NCBI GenBank assembly: GCA_905116865.2
Contig: CAJHNH020002672.1
Span: 1 to 64,000 of the forward strand
Length of the DNA: 64,000 nucleotides
Direction of reading: 5' to 3'
From: Candidula unifasciata
Lineage: Eukaryota > Mollusca > Gastropoda > Stylommatophora > Geomitridae
Position numbers and translations under genes: made by a program. Positions 1 through 11,257 of this stretch are shown in pieces (within the stretch, counting starts at the first letter, position 1; each line of letters begins with the position of its first letter). The notes below the pieces were generated by a model, which had not been told where the DNA came from, ran no database searches, and was given only the letters and a program-made list of their open reading frames with translations.

Positions 1-1082
1 ATACAAAATCTTTAGACTGTGTGAAGCATGAAGAAGTTATCAAACTGTTAGAAAAATTAAACATTGATGGGAAAGATCTACGAATAATAAAGAATATGTA
101 TTGACAGCAAACAGCAGCTATAAGAATAAACAACTGTTAAGGTATATTTCAAAGCACAAAGAGGGGCGTACGACAAGGATGTGTACTTTCACCTGATTTG
201 TTTTCAATATACAGTGAAAATATAATGAGATCTTTAATTGATATGCCCGGAATTGTGGTTGGTGGGCACAATATAAACAATTTACATTTTGCTGATGACA
301 CAGTCTTTATAGCAACACGTCAGAAAGAATTACAGGAAATGATAGACATTGTGGTGTTAGAAAGTGGAAGAATGGGCCTCGGTTTGAATAATGGGAAGAC
401 AGAAGTAATGGTGGTATCAAAGAAACAAATGATTCCTAAATGTGTCATAAAAGTCAATGGTGTTATTTTAGGACAAGTACAGAAATTTAAGTATCTGGGC
501 ACATGGATAACATCAGATGGAAGATGCATAACTGAAATAAGAAACAGAATTGGACAGGCAAAAACTGCATTTTATAAAATGAAAAAAATCTTGTGCAATA
601 TATCCTTGTCATTGAGAGTTAGAAAAAGAATTCTTGCTTGCTACATACATCCCGTTTTAACATATGGATGTGAATCCTGGACAATCGGTAGGCAGGCCAA
701 AATATTTTTAGAGGCCTCAGAGATGTGGTTTTACAGAAGAATGCTTAGAATACATTGGACAGCCAAAAAGAGCAACCAAGAGGTTTTGAAAGAGGCGGGA
801 GCCCGAAGACAACTTATCACAGACATCAGAAGGAGACAGTCATAATTTTTCGGCCATGTTATGAGAAGAGGGGAAAAAAAGAACATGTGGTGACCACTGG
901 AAAGATCTGTGGAAAAAGAGATAGAGGAAGAGAACGAGAGAAGATGCTTGACAGTCTTGTTGCATGGCATGGAGGTGTGTCGGCACACGAACTGATACAT
1001 GCTGCAGGAGATCGCGGATTATGGAGAGGCATGATCGCCCATGCCAGTCGGCAAGGCACCTGATGATTATGATGATGATGAA
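1..1082 (+). mobile_element. RTE-like LINE, 3' part, degenerate
   Basis: Reverse transcriptase fragment running in from the window edge. Visible are KRGVRQGCVLSP (frame-broken at about 140-190), the catalytic motif LHFADDTVFIA (about 286-318), FKYLGTWITSDGR, YGCESWT and the C-terminal FYRRMLRIHWTAK (about 732-768). The frame is broken by a TGA near 101-105 and a TAA at 842, after which FFGHVMRRGEKK continues in another frame to about 1063. It ends in a GATGATTATGATGATGATGA tail, as expected for an RTE-type 3' end. Confidence 0.85.
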
Positions 1083-1084
1083 GC

Positions 1085-1365
1085 AGAGACAGGCTAAAAT
1101 CAACCATTGACAGGATCAGGTGTTGATATAGTGTGAACAGCATTCTCTGCTCTACGTCAATTACAGCTATAGTCTTTAGTGCACTATGTTCCTTTTGGCA
1201 TCTTGTCACAATACTCTCCACATGGTCCTTAAAGGACATGCTCTTGTCAGATGTAATGTCCAGAAACTTCAGTTTGCTCTCTCTGTTGACGTTTCTACCA
1301 TGAGACGTGAGACGTGGGACATTAGCTTTAACGATCCTGTTGTCCAGAGCAATGTCTCCCACACA
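1085..1365 (-). mobile_element. Jockey/I-like LINE reverse transcriptase remnant
   Basis: The minus frame reads KLKFLDITSDKSMSFKDHVE, a cysteine, KTIAVIDVEQRMLFTLYQHL and ILSMVDF, which matches the thumb region of jockey-type reverse transcriptases (FLGV.FD..L.F..H, then KLY..LI.S...Y). It stops where the RTE-like tail at 1065-1082 begins. Confidence 0.6.
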
Positions 1366-1735
1366 TTTTTCTCAAACGTGGCGCTTTTTTTAACAACACA
1401 TTTTTCACGGCGCCGTAACCTAAGTAAAGTATGACTATTCGTTTGTAAAAGACTTGAAAACAAAAAACTCGTGATTCTTTAAAAAATTCTAGGTGCCCTT
1501 GTGAAGAGGTCGCCACTCCCTGGGGCGCCACGGTGCACAGTTTGAGAATCACTGCTCTAAATAACACTACAGAACAGACACCTTTTTCTGGGTAGACGAC
1601 AGCTCTCATTTCTGATACCACACAGCCACTTTCGCTACAGTCGCTTGTAGCTGTTTGTTCACTGCCTGTATATCTGGTCTACCCTTTTTCAGGTTTTCTG
1701 GTAAACTCCTCTCACCCGTAATACTCAATTAGTCT
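1366..1735. other. Non-coding stretch with a possible hAT-type terminal sequence
   Basis: No gene is visible. On the minus strand at about 1553-1530 the sequence reads CAGTGATTCTCAAACTGTG, similar to the ends of many hAT transposons. I could not identify a matching second end with target duplications. Confidence 0.25.
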
Positions 1736-1741
1736 AATATC

Positions 1742-2013
1742 CCTGCCTGTCCTGTGTACACATAACCTGTCTGACCAGTAATTGACCTGCCTGTCCTGTG
1801 TACACATAACCTGTCTGACCAGTAATTGACCTGCCTGTCCTGTGTACACATAACCTGTCTGACCAGTAATTGACCTGCCTGTCCTGTGTACACATAACCT
1901 GTCTGACCAGTAATTGACCTGCCTGTCCTGTGTACACATAACCTGTCTGACCAGTAATTGACCTGCCTGTCCTGTCTACACATAACCTGTCTGACCAGTA
2001 ATTGACCTGCCTG
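1742..2013. repeat. 44-bp minisatellite
   Basis: Six units of CCTGCCTGTCCTGTGTACAC followed by ATAACCTGTCTGACCAGTAATTGA (split here by unit position). Units are almost identical. Open minus-strand frames in all three phases are a product of the repeat. Confidence 0.93.
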
Positions 2014-3394
2014 CTGTTATGAGTCAAAGTCTGGTCGTTGTTTGTCTTTCTTTCACAATGTGTGGTAAACTTGACTCCCGACAAGCACATTATTAATATA
2101 CATATAATAACACACTTGACATAATATGAAATATATGAATACACAGTTTAAAAGATAATTTGCATACATGTATCTTAGTCCGCTAAAAATGTATTGGAAA
2201 GGGTTGGCCCCAGACCCCACCCAATTATTTGCCTGTGTAAGGTGGTAACGAAAGGGTGGTTTTTTTTTTGGACCCCGGTGTTTTCTTACCTAACCGGGGA
2301 AGGGGTGGGGGAGGAAACAGGTGGTTAACAGGTCTGAGCACCCGCCCAGTTTTTGCCTAGGTGCTCCCCCCCCCCCTCCAAACCTTCTTCCCCGAACAAT
2401 GTTTTTTTTTTTTTTTGCTTTGTGGGGGAGTGGGGGCAGGCTCGAAAGCTCTTCACCTTTAAACTGTACATCCCCCATTGTTAACTTCGTGGCAGCACGC
2501 CTGCCACCGCCACACATTGCTGGCAAATTAATCATCTCAGCTAGTTTCCTTATATGGTAAGGTTTCTTTCAAAGACATATTTCTACTGTGATCCATTTCC
2601 TTTTATAGCAGGGTTTAATTTGTAGAGATGCATTTCTTCCAATCGCCCATCTGAGTCCCACGTGATCCTTTCCCACAATTGCTGGTGGGACTACTGAAAG
2701 GAGTGTTCTAGACACAGTGTTCTTCAACCCATGGATCGCGGTTCACTGGTAGGCCGCAGAAAAATCAAGGTAGGCCGCCAAAAGTGTCTGCCTCATAATG
2801 TAGGGTGAGTAGTTTTTCTTCTCCATTGATTACAATCAGTAGGATTAACACCTCAAGTTTGAATGATCAATTTAGAATCGACATCCAGCACTCGGAACAC
2901 TCCCATTAGCGCTCCGGCTACATCTTCAGCAGTAATCAAAGAGTTCCAATTCTGAAGGCACCAGTAACTGTCTCATTGTACAGCCATCTCTTCTTTCACT
3001 TGAGTGTTCAGCGTTGACCACATCTGCTGGTAATTCCTCACAGCATCATTCTCCTCGGACCGTAATGATCTATCTGTGCCTTAGAACTTTTTACTCGCTC
3101 CCATAATGACCCTCACAACATCTTGCTTGTCAAACGTCAGTTCACCACCAGGTGGTGCAGAGCCGTCGAGTTTATCTGTCTGCTTTTTTCCCAACATAAT
3201 GGCAATATCCAAAGGACGTTTACTACCCGGGACCCCTGAATGATGAGAATCAACCAGCCACAAGAAATATTCAACACAACAGTTAAAGCTGTTAGCTAAA
3301 TAGTTTGATTATCATGACAAGAAAAAGCTGATCGAGTTGTCTTTTGATGTCAGTCTTGTGTCCAGACATAAAATACAGTCATTGTCAAAGTTTT
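2014..3394. other. No gene seen; homopolymer-rich intergenic DNA
   Basis: Contains runs of C (about 2367-2376), T (2402-2416) and G, and scattered short ORFs without splice or family support. A sequence CAGTGTTCTTCAACCCATGG at about 2717 resembles a hAT end but has no partner. Confidence 0.4.
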
Positions 3395-4370
3395 TCATCA
3401 TCATCATAAACCACTTCTGCCGTTAAGCGCCGTGGGGAGGAATAATTTGCGATCCAGTGCACGTTGGCTGCCATTGGCTATTGTCATGCCGTGAAGGCGA
3501 AGAGTGTCTTTAATGTTGTCGATCCATGTTTTCCGCGGCCGTCCTCTTGCTCTTGTAACTGATCTTCTGAGATGTAGTGCTTGTGATGGTATTTGATCTT
3601 GCTGCATTCTAACAAGATGGCCAAACTACTTGATCTGCTGTTTCTCAATGAATCTAGTACAATATGTCGTTCCCACAATTTGCCTGATAGTTTCATTATT
3701 CACTCGAGCTCATATGGTTAGGTTGGCTGCTTTTCTCAGGCACCTCGTCTCGCAGGTGGTAATTTTGCGTATATGGGCTTTAGAAAGTGTCCATGTTTGT
3801 CACTGGTAGCTTAATGTTAGAATGAATATGCTAATAATAATCTGTCTCTTTGCACTCATATTTATGTTTGGATGTCTTAATAATGGTGACAATAGGTATA
3901 TAAGTGCACTTGCTTTCTGACATCTGGTTTCTATTTCTCTGTCAATTTTACCATCTTCTGTGATCAAACTTACTAGATATCTAAACTCCCTAACTTGATT
4001 CAGGGCAGAACCATTGAGCTGTATGTGTAGTGGGGCAGGGGTTCTACTAACTTGTTTCGGTGTTGTTTGCAATAATCTTCATGTTGTATTTACTACATTC
4101 TGAGTTTAACCTCGTAATGTGGTCTTGTGGTTTATCTTCTTCAGGGTAGAAAAAGCACTGGTCGTCAGCAAATAGTAGTTCGTTTAATGTGGGTGAATCG
4201 ATTACTTCTTCTGATGAGTGTACTTCCTCATGATTATAAAGATCTATGTTGTCTGTATCATAACTTGCTTCTTTAGATATTTTATCTATATAAATGTTAA
4301 AAAAAAGTGGGGAGAGCACACATCCTTGTCTCACACCTGTGTTGACTGTGAACTTATATGATATGCCTTC
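3395..4370 (-). mobile_element. Second RTE-type LINE fragment, degenerate
   Basis: On the minus strand, in broken frames: MRQGCVLSPLFFNIYIDKIS, LLFADDQCFFY (catalytic FADD, about 4175), FRYLVSLITEDGKIDREI (about 3940-3995), RHIVLDSLRNSR, and the C-terminal RARGRPRKTWIDNIKDTLR (about 3500-3560). It ends at a stop followed by ATGATGATGATG (3407-3396). At least three frameshifts show it is dead. Confidence 0.85.
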
Positions 4371-5460
4371 TTATAAGTTACCAGTTTTTGATATCTCACG
4401 TAAAAGAATATCTGTGTCTGAGGTATATAGCTGTCAGATTGTGCGTCCATTCTGTTTGTGTGAAAATACTTTCTTAGCCATGTCAGTTAAAGAAAAAAAA
4501 TTAAAGAAACATCAAATGAGTGTAACTGTGATTAAGTAGAATTTAGGAAGGGGTTAAATGAGGAATGCATACATTCAGACCAGCATCAGTGCATGCCAAT
4601 CCATCACTGGGTGGCGTGATAGAAAACAGTGATTAGAACGCTGGTCAGACAAGGCCAAACAGATAAACCAGTAACCTTTGGGAAAATTCGTAGGAACAGG
4701 TGCAATGTAACCAGGGTTGAATAGAGTACGTTTATCCAAATAAAACCAATGACAGATGTAGACGTACAGGACAAACCACGAAGACGCACGAGAGAGAATG
4801 AGGTCGAAAAGTGCTCGAGAGCAGCGCGGAATGCACGTGTTCAACTGAAGATGATAACATAGTTCAGGATGAAGGGTGACAGGGGTGATTGAGAACCCAC
4901 GCCGGAAAAAGAGAGGAAGCGGGGGTGAAGAGCAAGGAGAGAGAGGACAGTGAATGCCTAGACGCTTGAGAGGGCAGTTGAGAAAACTTCGTTAGAAGAT
5001 ATAGGAAACTTTAGGCTTTGCTTTGCTAGAGAGAAGAAAGAACTTATCGTGAGATAAATGAACAGCCAACAATAAGATACTAGAATGTTATACTGTTGGA
5101 TAAATGGAATATATTCGTACTGCTTGACTTGACAATATTGTTGAAATAAAGAACCACATCTGCAATAGTTTGTTACATCACTGGCCGTGTTATTGAGTAC
5201 GATCAAGAGAGCTACGAACTGTATCCATAACACACTAAGTTCCGAATTAGGCACATCTATTTCTGGGAGATGTGAAAGATACAACTGTGTCACATAACTG
5301 CAGCGCTTCGCCTACAAAATAAAGGCTCCAGCCACGTATATCAAATTATCTAGCCTCTGAGCAGCAGCAGATGTTACGTTTTCTGAGAAATGTGGTGTTG
5401 TGACATCGGATTTCAAACAAATCAATTGCTATCCACATTGATTGTTATTTCTGTATTCAG
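4371..5460. other. No gene seen
   Basis: Mixed-composition DNA with only short, unsupported ORFs on both strands. I find no repeat structure, splice-bounded ORF or family motif. Confidence 0.4.
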
Positions 5461-5624
5461 GCAACTGACAGATGGAGCACAAAGAGATTCTTCCCATTTT
5501 GGTGGGCTGTAAGTGTAAAAATTTGAGGAACACTTCTAGAATATATCACGTGATCGTTTGCGACGAAGGCAGGATTCACCCCTATGTCCCGGGTCAGATC
5601 AATTTAACTTTGTGTTCCACCGAG
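5461..5624 (+). CDS. Orphan first coding exon, unknown product
   Basis: An acceptor (gttatttctgtattcag|GCAACTGACAG) precedes an ATG at 5472, and 51 codons later a strong donor follows (ACCGAG|gtaagt, 5625), phase 0. The peptide is not low-complexity: it starts MEHKEILPILVGCKCKNLRN and ends PGQINLTLCSTE. No family recognised. ATGGCGGC-type YY1-like sequence lies just downstream (5643). No following exon could be joined in phase with confidence, so this may be a fragment of a gene with distant exons or a chance ORF. Confidence 0.4.
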
Positions 5625-6692
5625 GTAAGTAGTTTGCCTAATATGGCGGCGATAGATGTTATCAAAGTTTAGTGATTTCCTGTTTTACCATCGGTTTTAT
5701 AGTTCAGATTTTCAGTATTTTTTGTATTTAAAGTTGTGTACATTTGTTGTTTCAGGTAATATATTGACATTGTAATTAGTATTTTATTTATATATTCTAC
5801 TTTTGATATTAACATTTTGTAGTAATCCGTTTTCACCGATGCGTCACAAATGGACCAGACATTTATATATTATCACGAATGGAATACAGCCCTATATCAT
5901 TGCCCTCTTTCATTAACTTTTGACTTGAGGTTCCTTTCTGACGTCCTCGTTTCCCAGATCTGTTTCCATCCCATGCAAGTCCCTGTTTGACGATTCTCTG
6001 CTGCTGACTCCTGAAGTCACTAATAAATCGCCATCTTGTCTTATTATTGCTGATATACGCGGTTATACAGACACTTCTTCTAACTGTTCCTGTTAACTGA
6101 TAATGCTCACGTGGTTCTCTTCCAATATAACCCCCTCGTTGCCGGATCCATGCCTTTTTCGTCGTTCACACATAATTTCACATGATATTTCATCTAACCT
6201 TGAATCTTATATCAGCATTTGTTCATAAATGGTTTTCAAAATCTTTCCTTTGTCCAGTATGAGTGTTCTAGAAACTTCGTTGCCTGAAACCAATTTATTT
6301 GGTAGAGTATTTCCCAATTCATACTGTAAGTGATATATCATTTGGTTCAAACAATGCTTGTAAATAGAATGAGTCTATAAATGTTACCAAGAAAATGTCT
6401 ATCGTGCCAGTGGGGCTTTAGTTGTCAGTTGATTTTCGGCGAATTGCGTTACCCGGAAACAGCTCAAAACTTGTTGCAGGAAATACCGCCCTATTTCGGG
6501 TTGGGTCCACAATTCGATTAAATCGGGCGAATCCTGAGACTTTGACTAAATAAAAATAGCGGAATTCGTCAGAAAGGAATTCCCCCTTTGATAGCACATG
6601 TCTGGTCAGCCTTTCGCCCCGTTTTACTATATTGTCGCAGTGGTTAAATATGGCGGTCACTATTCACCGATACATTCAGGGTTTAACGTTAA
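5625..6692. other. Possible intron or intergenic DNA; YY1-like motifs
   Basis: AT-rich DNA without supported coding regions. ATGGCGG or its complement CCGCCAT/CGCCATCTT occurs at 5643, 6029, 6652 and 7229. An 80-codon minus ORF at 6418-6660 has no family match or splice support. Confidence 0.35.
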
Positions 6693-6836
6693 TTAACTTC
6701 GGCTATCCTCCGACTAACGGCCGGCAAAGACCGCGGTGAATTAGGGCCAAACTAGATGGCTAGGACTCACGAGCAAAGCTGCAGGAGATGCAGCCACCAT
6801 CTTTGTCGACCGTCAGTCGGAGGATAGCCTTAACTT
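6693..6836. mobile_element. MITE-like element, about 130 bp, with 20-bp terminal inverted repeats
   Basis: GGCTATCCTCCGACTAACGG (6701-6720) is matched by its reverse complement at 6810-6829 with one mismatch. Both ends are flanked by TTAACTT (6693-6699 and 6830-6836), a credible 7-bp target-site duplication. No ORF inside, so it is non-autonomous. The superfamily is uncertain. Confidence 0.65.
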
Positions 6837-7340
6837 AAAAATACTAGTAATCAGGACTGCCAGCAAGATTTTTGTGGGGGAAAAAATACAGCTAAGCAGA
6901 ACAAAAAACCCAAGCAATACCTAGGCAAAGAAGACAAAACAACCCAAAAAAACCAAGATTGTTAAAAAATACAAATTTTAAAGTTACGAAACATTTACCT
7001 ATTTTTATATAAGAAAACATATTTTTTAAAACCTAGATTTAAAAATTTAAACTCAAAGCGTCAAATAAAATCCCAGATCTGGGGGTAAAAATCCAGCATT
7101 AGCAGCCCTGCTAGGAATAAGTGAAATCTCCGTCCAGTTTTATATTAATGAGTAAAATTTCATTAATATAAAGATCCTGTTTGATTTACAGTAGAAATTT
7201 TTAATGTAGCCTGTCTCGGAAAAGTGTCCGCCATCTTATGGACCTGGCCCTATCTGTCATAGCCCGATTAATGAAATAATACTTATTCTTTTCTCTTATT
7301 TACAGTTTTTAACTATTTTGTTTAAAACTACAATTCATTT

Positions 7341-7375
<35 letters not shown>

Positions 7376-8271
7376 GGAGCAATTATAAAGATATTTTTGA
7401 GGAAATGGCTTTCAAATAGGAAATTGATCGTTGCCTAATGGCAATGCGACCTTCAGATTTTCATAATTTCTGTAATTATTTAATATTCTCGTTTCCGGAA
7501 GCTTGCAATTGACACGTAACCGAGGCCCTGTTAGGGTATATTTTCTGCCTCGATAATTTTGGACCGTTATTCGGAAGATAGCCGAAAATTTCATACCTTT
7601 AGTCATTTAAATATACTGCAGTGTTTTTAATTGGAACCACTCTATTTGAGGTGAACGAAACAATTTCAGATTACAGCCAGTTTTTCACTGCATTTACTGT
7701 CGTTACCATAACAACACAATAGTGTAGCCTGCTTTAATACTGGACTTACGTCCTCTATTTTCAGTATTTCAACACCTTTTGTTAGTTTCTAAAGCTATCA
7801 CTCCTTTTAGTTTTTTAAATTTAAGTATTTATTTAGTTTTAGTGTTGCTGTTCAGAGTTAAAATATAATTAAAAATAAATGATTAAGTAAAGTCTAGTCT
7901 TGGGTAGAAGAATGCAGAACTGGTACAGAATAGTCATTAGCTACATATGACTGTTAGTGGCCTAATATGGCTCATTACCCAAATGTTTTCACGGTTCAAC
8001 TCTTTTGCTATCAAAAAGAATCAGTGTCTGAGGTCTGACATAACAAGTGTATCTTTCAACATTTGAAGATAACGACCTGCTTACCGTACATAATTCAGCT
8101 TATCATGCAGTTGACAAATAGTTACTATGCTGCGTATGACATCATTTTTACTTCTGCTAAATGCTTACAGGAATTAATTTTCCACTACCCTTATTCTTAG
8201 CACAGGACAATTGTGGTTCTAGTTATTGTTTGATCTATCGCCCTCCCATCTCTGCAACCAATTAGTACAGT

Positions 8272-8273
<2 letters not shown>
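6837..8273. other. AT-rich non-coding DNA with a T30 tract
   Basis: No supported gene. A run of 30 T lies at 7343-7372. A second T30 run at 8274-8303 directly precedes the next array. Confidence 0.4.
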
Positions 8274-8304
<31 letters not shown>

Positions 8305-8307
<3 letters not shown>

Positions 8308-9513
8308 GAATGATCAAAATAGTTCACATAATCAAATATATAAATATATTAAAATAGTTCACATGATCAACTAGATTAAAACAGTTTACATGATCAACTA
8401 GATTAAAACAGTTCACATGATCAACTAGATTAAATTGTTCACATGATCAACTAGATTAAAACAGTTCACATGATCAACTAGATTAAATTGTTCACATGAT
8501 CAACTAGATTAAAATAGTTCACATGATCAACTAGATTAAAACAGTTCACATGATCAACTAGATTAAATTGTTCACATGATCAACTAGATTAAATTGTTCT
8601 CATGATCAACTAGATTAAAACAGTTCACATGATCAACTAGATTAAATTGTTCACATGATCAACTAGATTAAAACAGTTCACATGATCAACTAGATTAAAT
8701 TGTTCACATGATCAACTAGATTAAAACAGTTCACATGATCAACTAGATTAAATTGTTCACATGATCAACTAGATTAAAATAGTTCACATGATCAACTAGA
8801 TTAAATTGTTTACATGATCAACTAGATTAAAATAGTTCACATGATCAACTAGATTAAATTGTTCACATGATCAACTAGATTAAAACAGTTCACATGATCA
8901 ACTAGATTAAATTGTTCACATGATCAACTAGATTAAAATAGTTCACATGATCAACTAGATTAAATTGTTTACATGATCAACTAGATTAAAATAGTTCACA
9001 TGATCAACTAGATTAAATTGTTCACATGATCAACTAGATTAAATTGTTCACATGATCAACTAGATTAAATTGTTCACATGGTCAACTAGATTAAAACAGT
9101 TCACATGATCAACTAGATTAAATTGTTCACATGATCAACTAGATTAAATTGTTCACATGATCAACTAGATTAAATTGTTCACATTATCAACTAGATTAGA
9201 ATAGTTCACAGGATCAACTAGATTAGAATAGTTTACATGATCAACTAGATTAAATTGTTCACATGATCAACTAGATTAGAACAGTTCACATGATCAACTA
9301 GATTAAATTGTTCACATGATCAACTAGATTAAATTGTTCACATGATCAACTAGATTAAATTGTTCACATGATCAACTAGATTAAAATAGTTCACATGATC
9401 AACTAGATTAAATTGTTCACATGATCAACTAGATTAAAATAGTTCACATGATCAACTAGATTAAAATAGTTCACATGATCAACTAGATTAAAATAGGCAC
9501 ATAACCAGCTAGA
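8305..9513. repeat. 26/27-bp minisatellite array, about 45 units
   Basis: Core ACATGATCAACTAGATTAAA followed by TTGTTC (26 bp), ACAGTTC or ATAGTTC (27 bp). The two length classes tend to alternate, and one multi-unit block containing a TTGTTTAC variant occurs at about 8770-8880 and again at about 8930-9040. The first two units are degenerate. Confidence 0.95.
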
Positions 9514-9866
9514 GGCGTCCATTATTTCTATCATATTTCCCACATACCCGTTATGCAGAATGCTGAACTGTTTTGCTTCTGTCGTCATCCACAGATTCCA
9601 GTTGCTTACCATGACACCCTCTGAAGAAACGCCCATGGAGGTAGATGCCCCTGATGCTTCACTGTGCTCCGAGGAGCCAATGGATGTAGATCCACCAGCA
9701 TCGATGCCTTTGCATGATGCCATTGTACAAGCTCTAGTGCAGTACGTAGTGTATGTAGACGTGATTGTGTCGGTTGCTCTTCAAGCAAGCCTGAACATCA
9801 CAACTGTAGGCAGTTAGGTTCGATCAGTGTATTTTAATGACGCATCATTCCAGCGCGCGCGTTTTG
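9498..9866 (+). repeat. Segmental duplication, copy A (contains 68-codon ORF)
   Basis: From CACATAACCAGCTAGAGGC to CAGCGCGCGCGTTTTG. It is over 90% identical by eye to 10143-10505 apart from a short indel near the left end. Both copies are embedded in the 26/27-bp repeat. Confidence 0.9.
9611..9817 (+). CDS. Short acidic ORF, copy A, unknown function
   Basis: 68 codons ending TAG, preceded by an acceptor-like tract (tgcttctgtcgtcatccacag, about 9574-9594), through which the frame is also open. The peptide has an internal near-repeat, EETPMEVDAPDAS then EEPMDVDPPAS, followed by a hydrophobic stretch (DAIVQALVQYVVYVDVIV). No known family. It could be a last exon or a chance ORF in repeat-derived DNA. 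Confidence 0.3.
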   Translation: MTPSEETPMEVDAPDASLCSEEPMDVDPPASMPLHDAIVQALVQYVVYVDVIVSVALQASLNITTVGS

Positions 9867-9904
9867 TTTCCATGAAGATCATATTTTTATAGACTTGTTT
9901 ACTT

Positions 9905-10142
9905 AATCAACTAGATTGAAATAGTTCACATGATCAACTAGATTATTATAATTCACATGATCCTATAGATTAAAATGGTTCACTTAATCAGCTAGATTAA
10001 AAATGTTATCATGATCAAATAGATTAAAATGGTTCACTTAATCAACCAGATTAAAATAGTTCACATAATCAACTATATAAGAATAGTTCACATGATCAAC
10101 TAGAATAAAATAGTTTAAATGATCAACTAGATTAAAATAGTT
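9905..10142. repeat. Degenerate continuation of the 26/27-bp array between the two duplicated segments
   Basis: About nine diverged units (ATCAACTAGATTGAAATAGT and similar). The greater divergence than in the 8305-9513 array suggests an older or less homogenised part of it. Confidence 0.8.
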
Positions 10143-10505
10143 CACATAACCACCTAGAGGCATTCATGATCAAATTTCCTACATACCCGTTATGCAGAAT
10201 ATAGAATTGTTTTGCTTCTGTTGTCATCCACAGATTCCAGTTGCTTACGATGACACGCTCTGAAGAAACGCCCATGGAGGTAGATGCCCCTGATACTTCA
10301 CTGTGCTCCGAGGAGCCAATGGATGTAGATCCATCAGCATCGATGCCTTTGCATGATGCCATTGTACAAGCTGTAGTGCAGTACGTAGTGTATGTAGACG
10401 TGAATGTGTCGGCTGCTCTTCAAGCAAGCCTGAACATCACAACTGTAGGCAGTTAGGTTCGATATGTGTATTTTAATGACGCATCATTCCAGCGCGCGCG
10501 TTTTG
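10143..10505 (+). repeat. Segmental duplication, copy B
   Basis: Second copy of the 9498-9866 segment, same orientation, starting CACATAACCACCTAGAGGC and ending CAGCGCGCGCGTTTTG. Sequence diverges immediately after the GC-rich end. Confidence 0.9.
10250..10456 (+). CDS. Short acidic ORF, copy B
   Basis: 68 codons with the same length and stop as copy A. The six nucleotide differences from copy A all change the amino acid (Pro3Arg, Ala16Thr, Pro29Ser, Leu42Val, Ile52Asn, Val55Ala); none is silent. The acceptor-like tract upstream is also kept. Confidence 0.3.
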   Translation: MTRSEETPMEVDAPDTSLCSEEPMDVDPSASMPLHDAIVQAVVQYVVYVDVNVSAALQASLNITTVGS

Positions 10506-10609
10506 ATGTCCTTAATTTTTTGCATCTGATGCCTACCAGAAGAGCTAAATACGATGCGCCCACCATGGCTGATGCTCTGTTTATTTTTATTTTTCATTTT
10601 TTCATAGTC

Positions 10610-11005
10610 AGCCATTGGATGGACCGTTGAGTTCTGCTCACTGATAGTCCATCGTTCTGCACACTGTTGTATTCTTGGGTTATTCTGACCATCAGCTGGT
10701 TAAGTTACTCTAACTTGTATGTTGAGCTGTTTTTATCAGCAGATTGGATCATTCTCCCTTATAGCTGGCTGAGTTATTCTCACTAGCAGTTTCTTGAATA
10801 ATTAGCTTTGGTATCTTCTTGAATTGTTATCTCTAATAGTTCCTTGAGCTATTCCTACTGGTAGCTCACTGAGTTGTTCTCACAGGTAGTTCATTCGGTT
10901 CTCACTAGTAGCTCACTGTGTTTTTCCTATTAATGTTTTCTCACTAGTAAGTTGTTGGACTGTTTTTACTGGCAGTTCGTTGGTTCATTTGAGTTGTTCA
11001 CTGGT
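10610..11005. repeat. Old degenerate tandem repeat, about 25-30 bp
   Basis: Recurring imperfect GTAGCTCACTGAGTTGTTCT-like blocks (for example at 10870, 10905 and 10960) with many substitutions and indels. The period is approximate. Confidence 0.6.
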
Positions 11006-11147
11006 CCTGTGTCGCTTGGATACAGGGGATAATTTGCTTGCCAATTCTGATGAATCACTGATTAAGAAATCTACCTTATTTTTCAGAACAATAGGTTACA
11101 CCCAGTGGGGACGTTTGTTTCTTAGCCTGCATCGGGAGATTTGCAGT

Positions 11148-11257
11148 CGTCATCTAGGCCAAAGAGAGAAAACAAAGGGAGGCTTTGCTGTCGTCTTCTA
11201 GGCCAAAGAGAGAAAACAAAGGGAGGCTTTGCTGTCGTCTTCTAGGCCAAAGAGAGG
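11148..11257. repeat. 44-bp tandem repeat, 2.5 units
   Basis: CGTCWTCTAGGCCAAAGAGA begins at 11148, 11192 and 11236; copies are nearly identical. Confidence 0.9.

Noticed and set aside
2717..2780. hAT transposon end (CAGTGTTCTTCAACCC)
   Set aside because: No matching inverted end or 8-bp target duplication found.
8305..9513. CRISPR-like regular repeat
   Set aside because: Units are directly tandem with no unique spacers and no cas genes; eukaryotic minisatellite.
5472..9817. Joining the exon at 5461-5624 to the ORF at 9611
   Set aside because: Phase 0 donor meets an acceptor whose open frame needs two leftover bases; direct joining gives an early stop.
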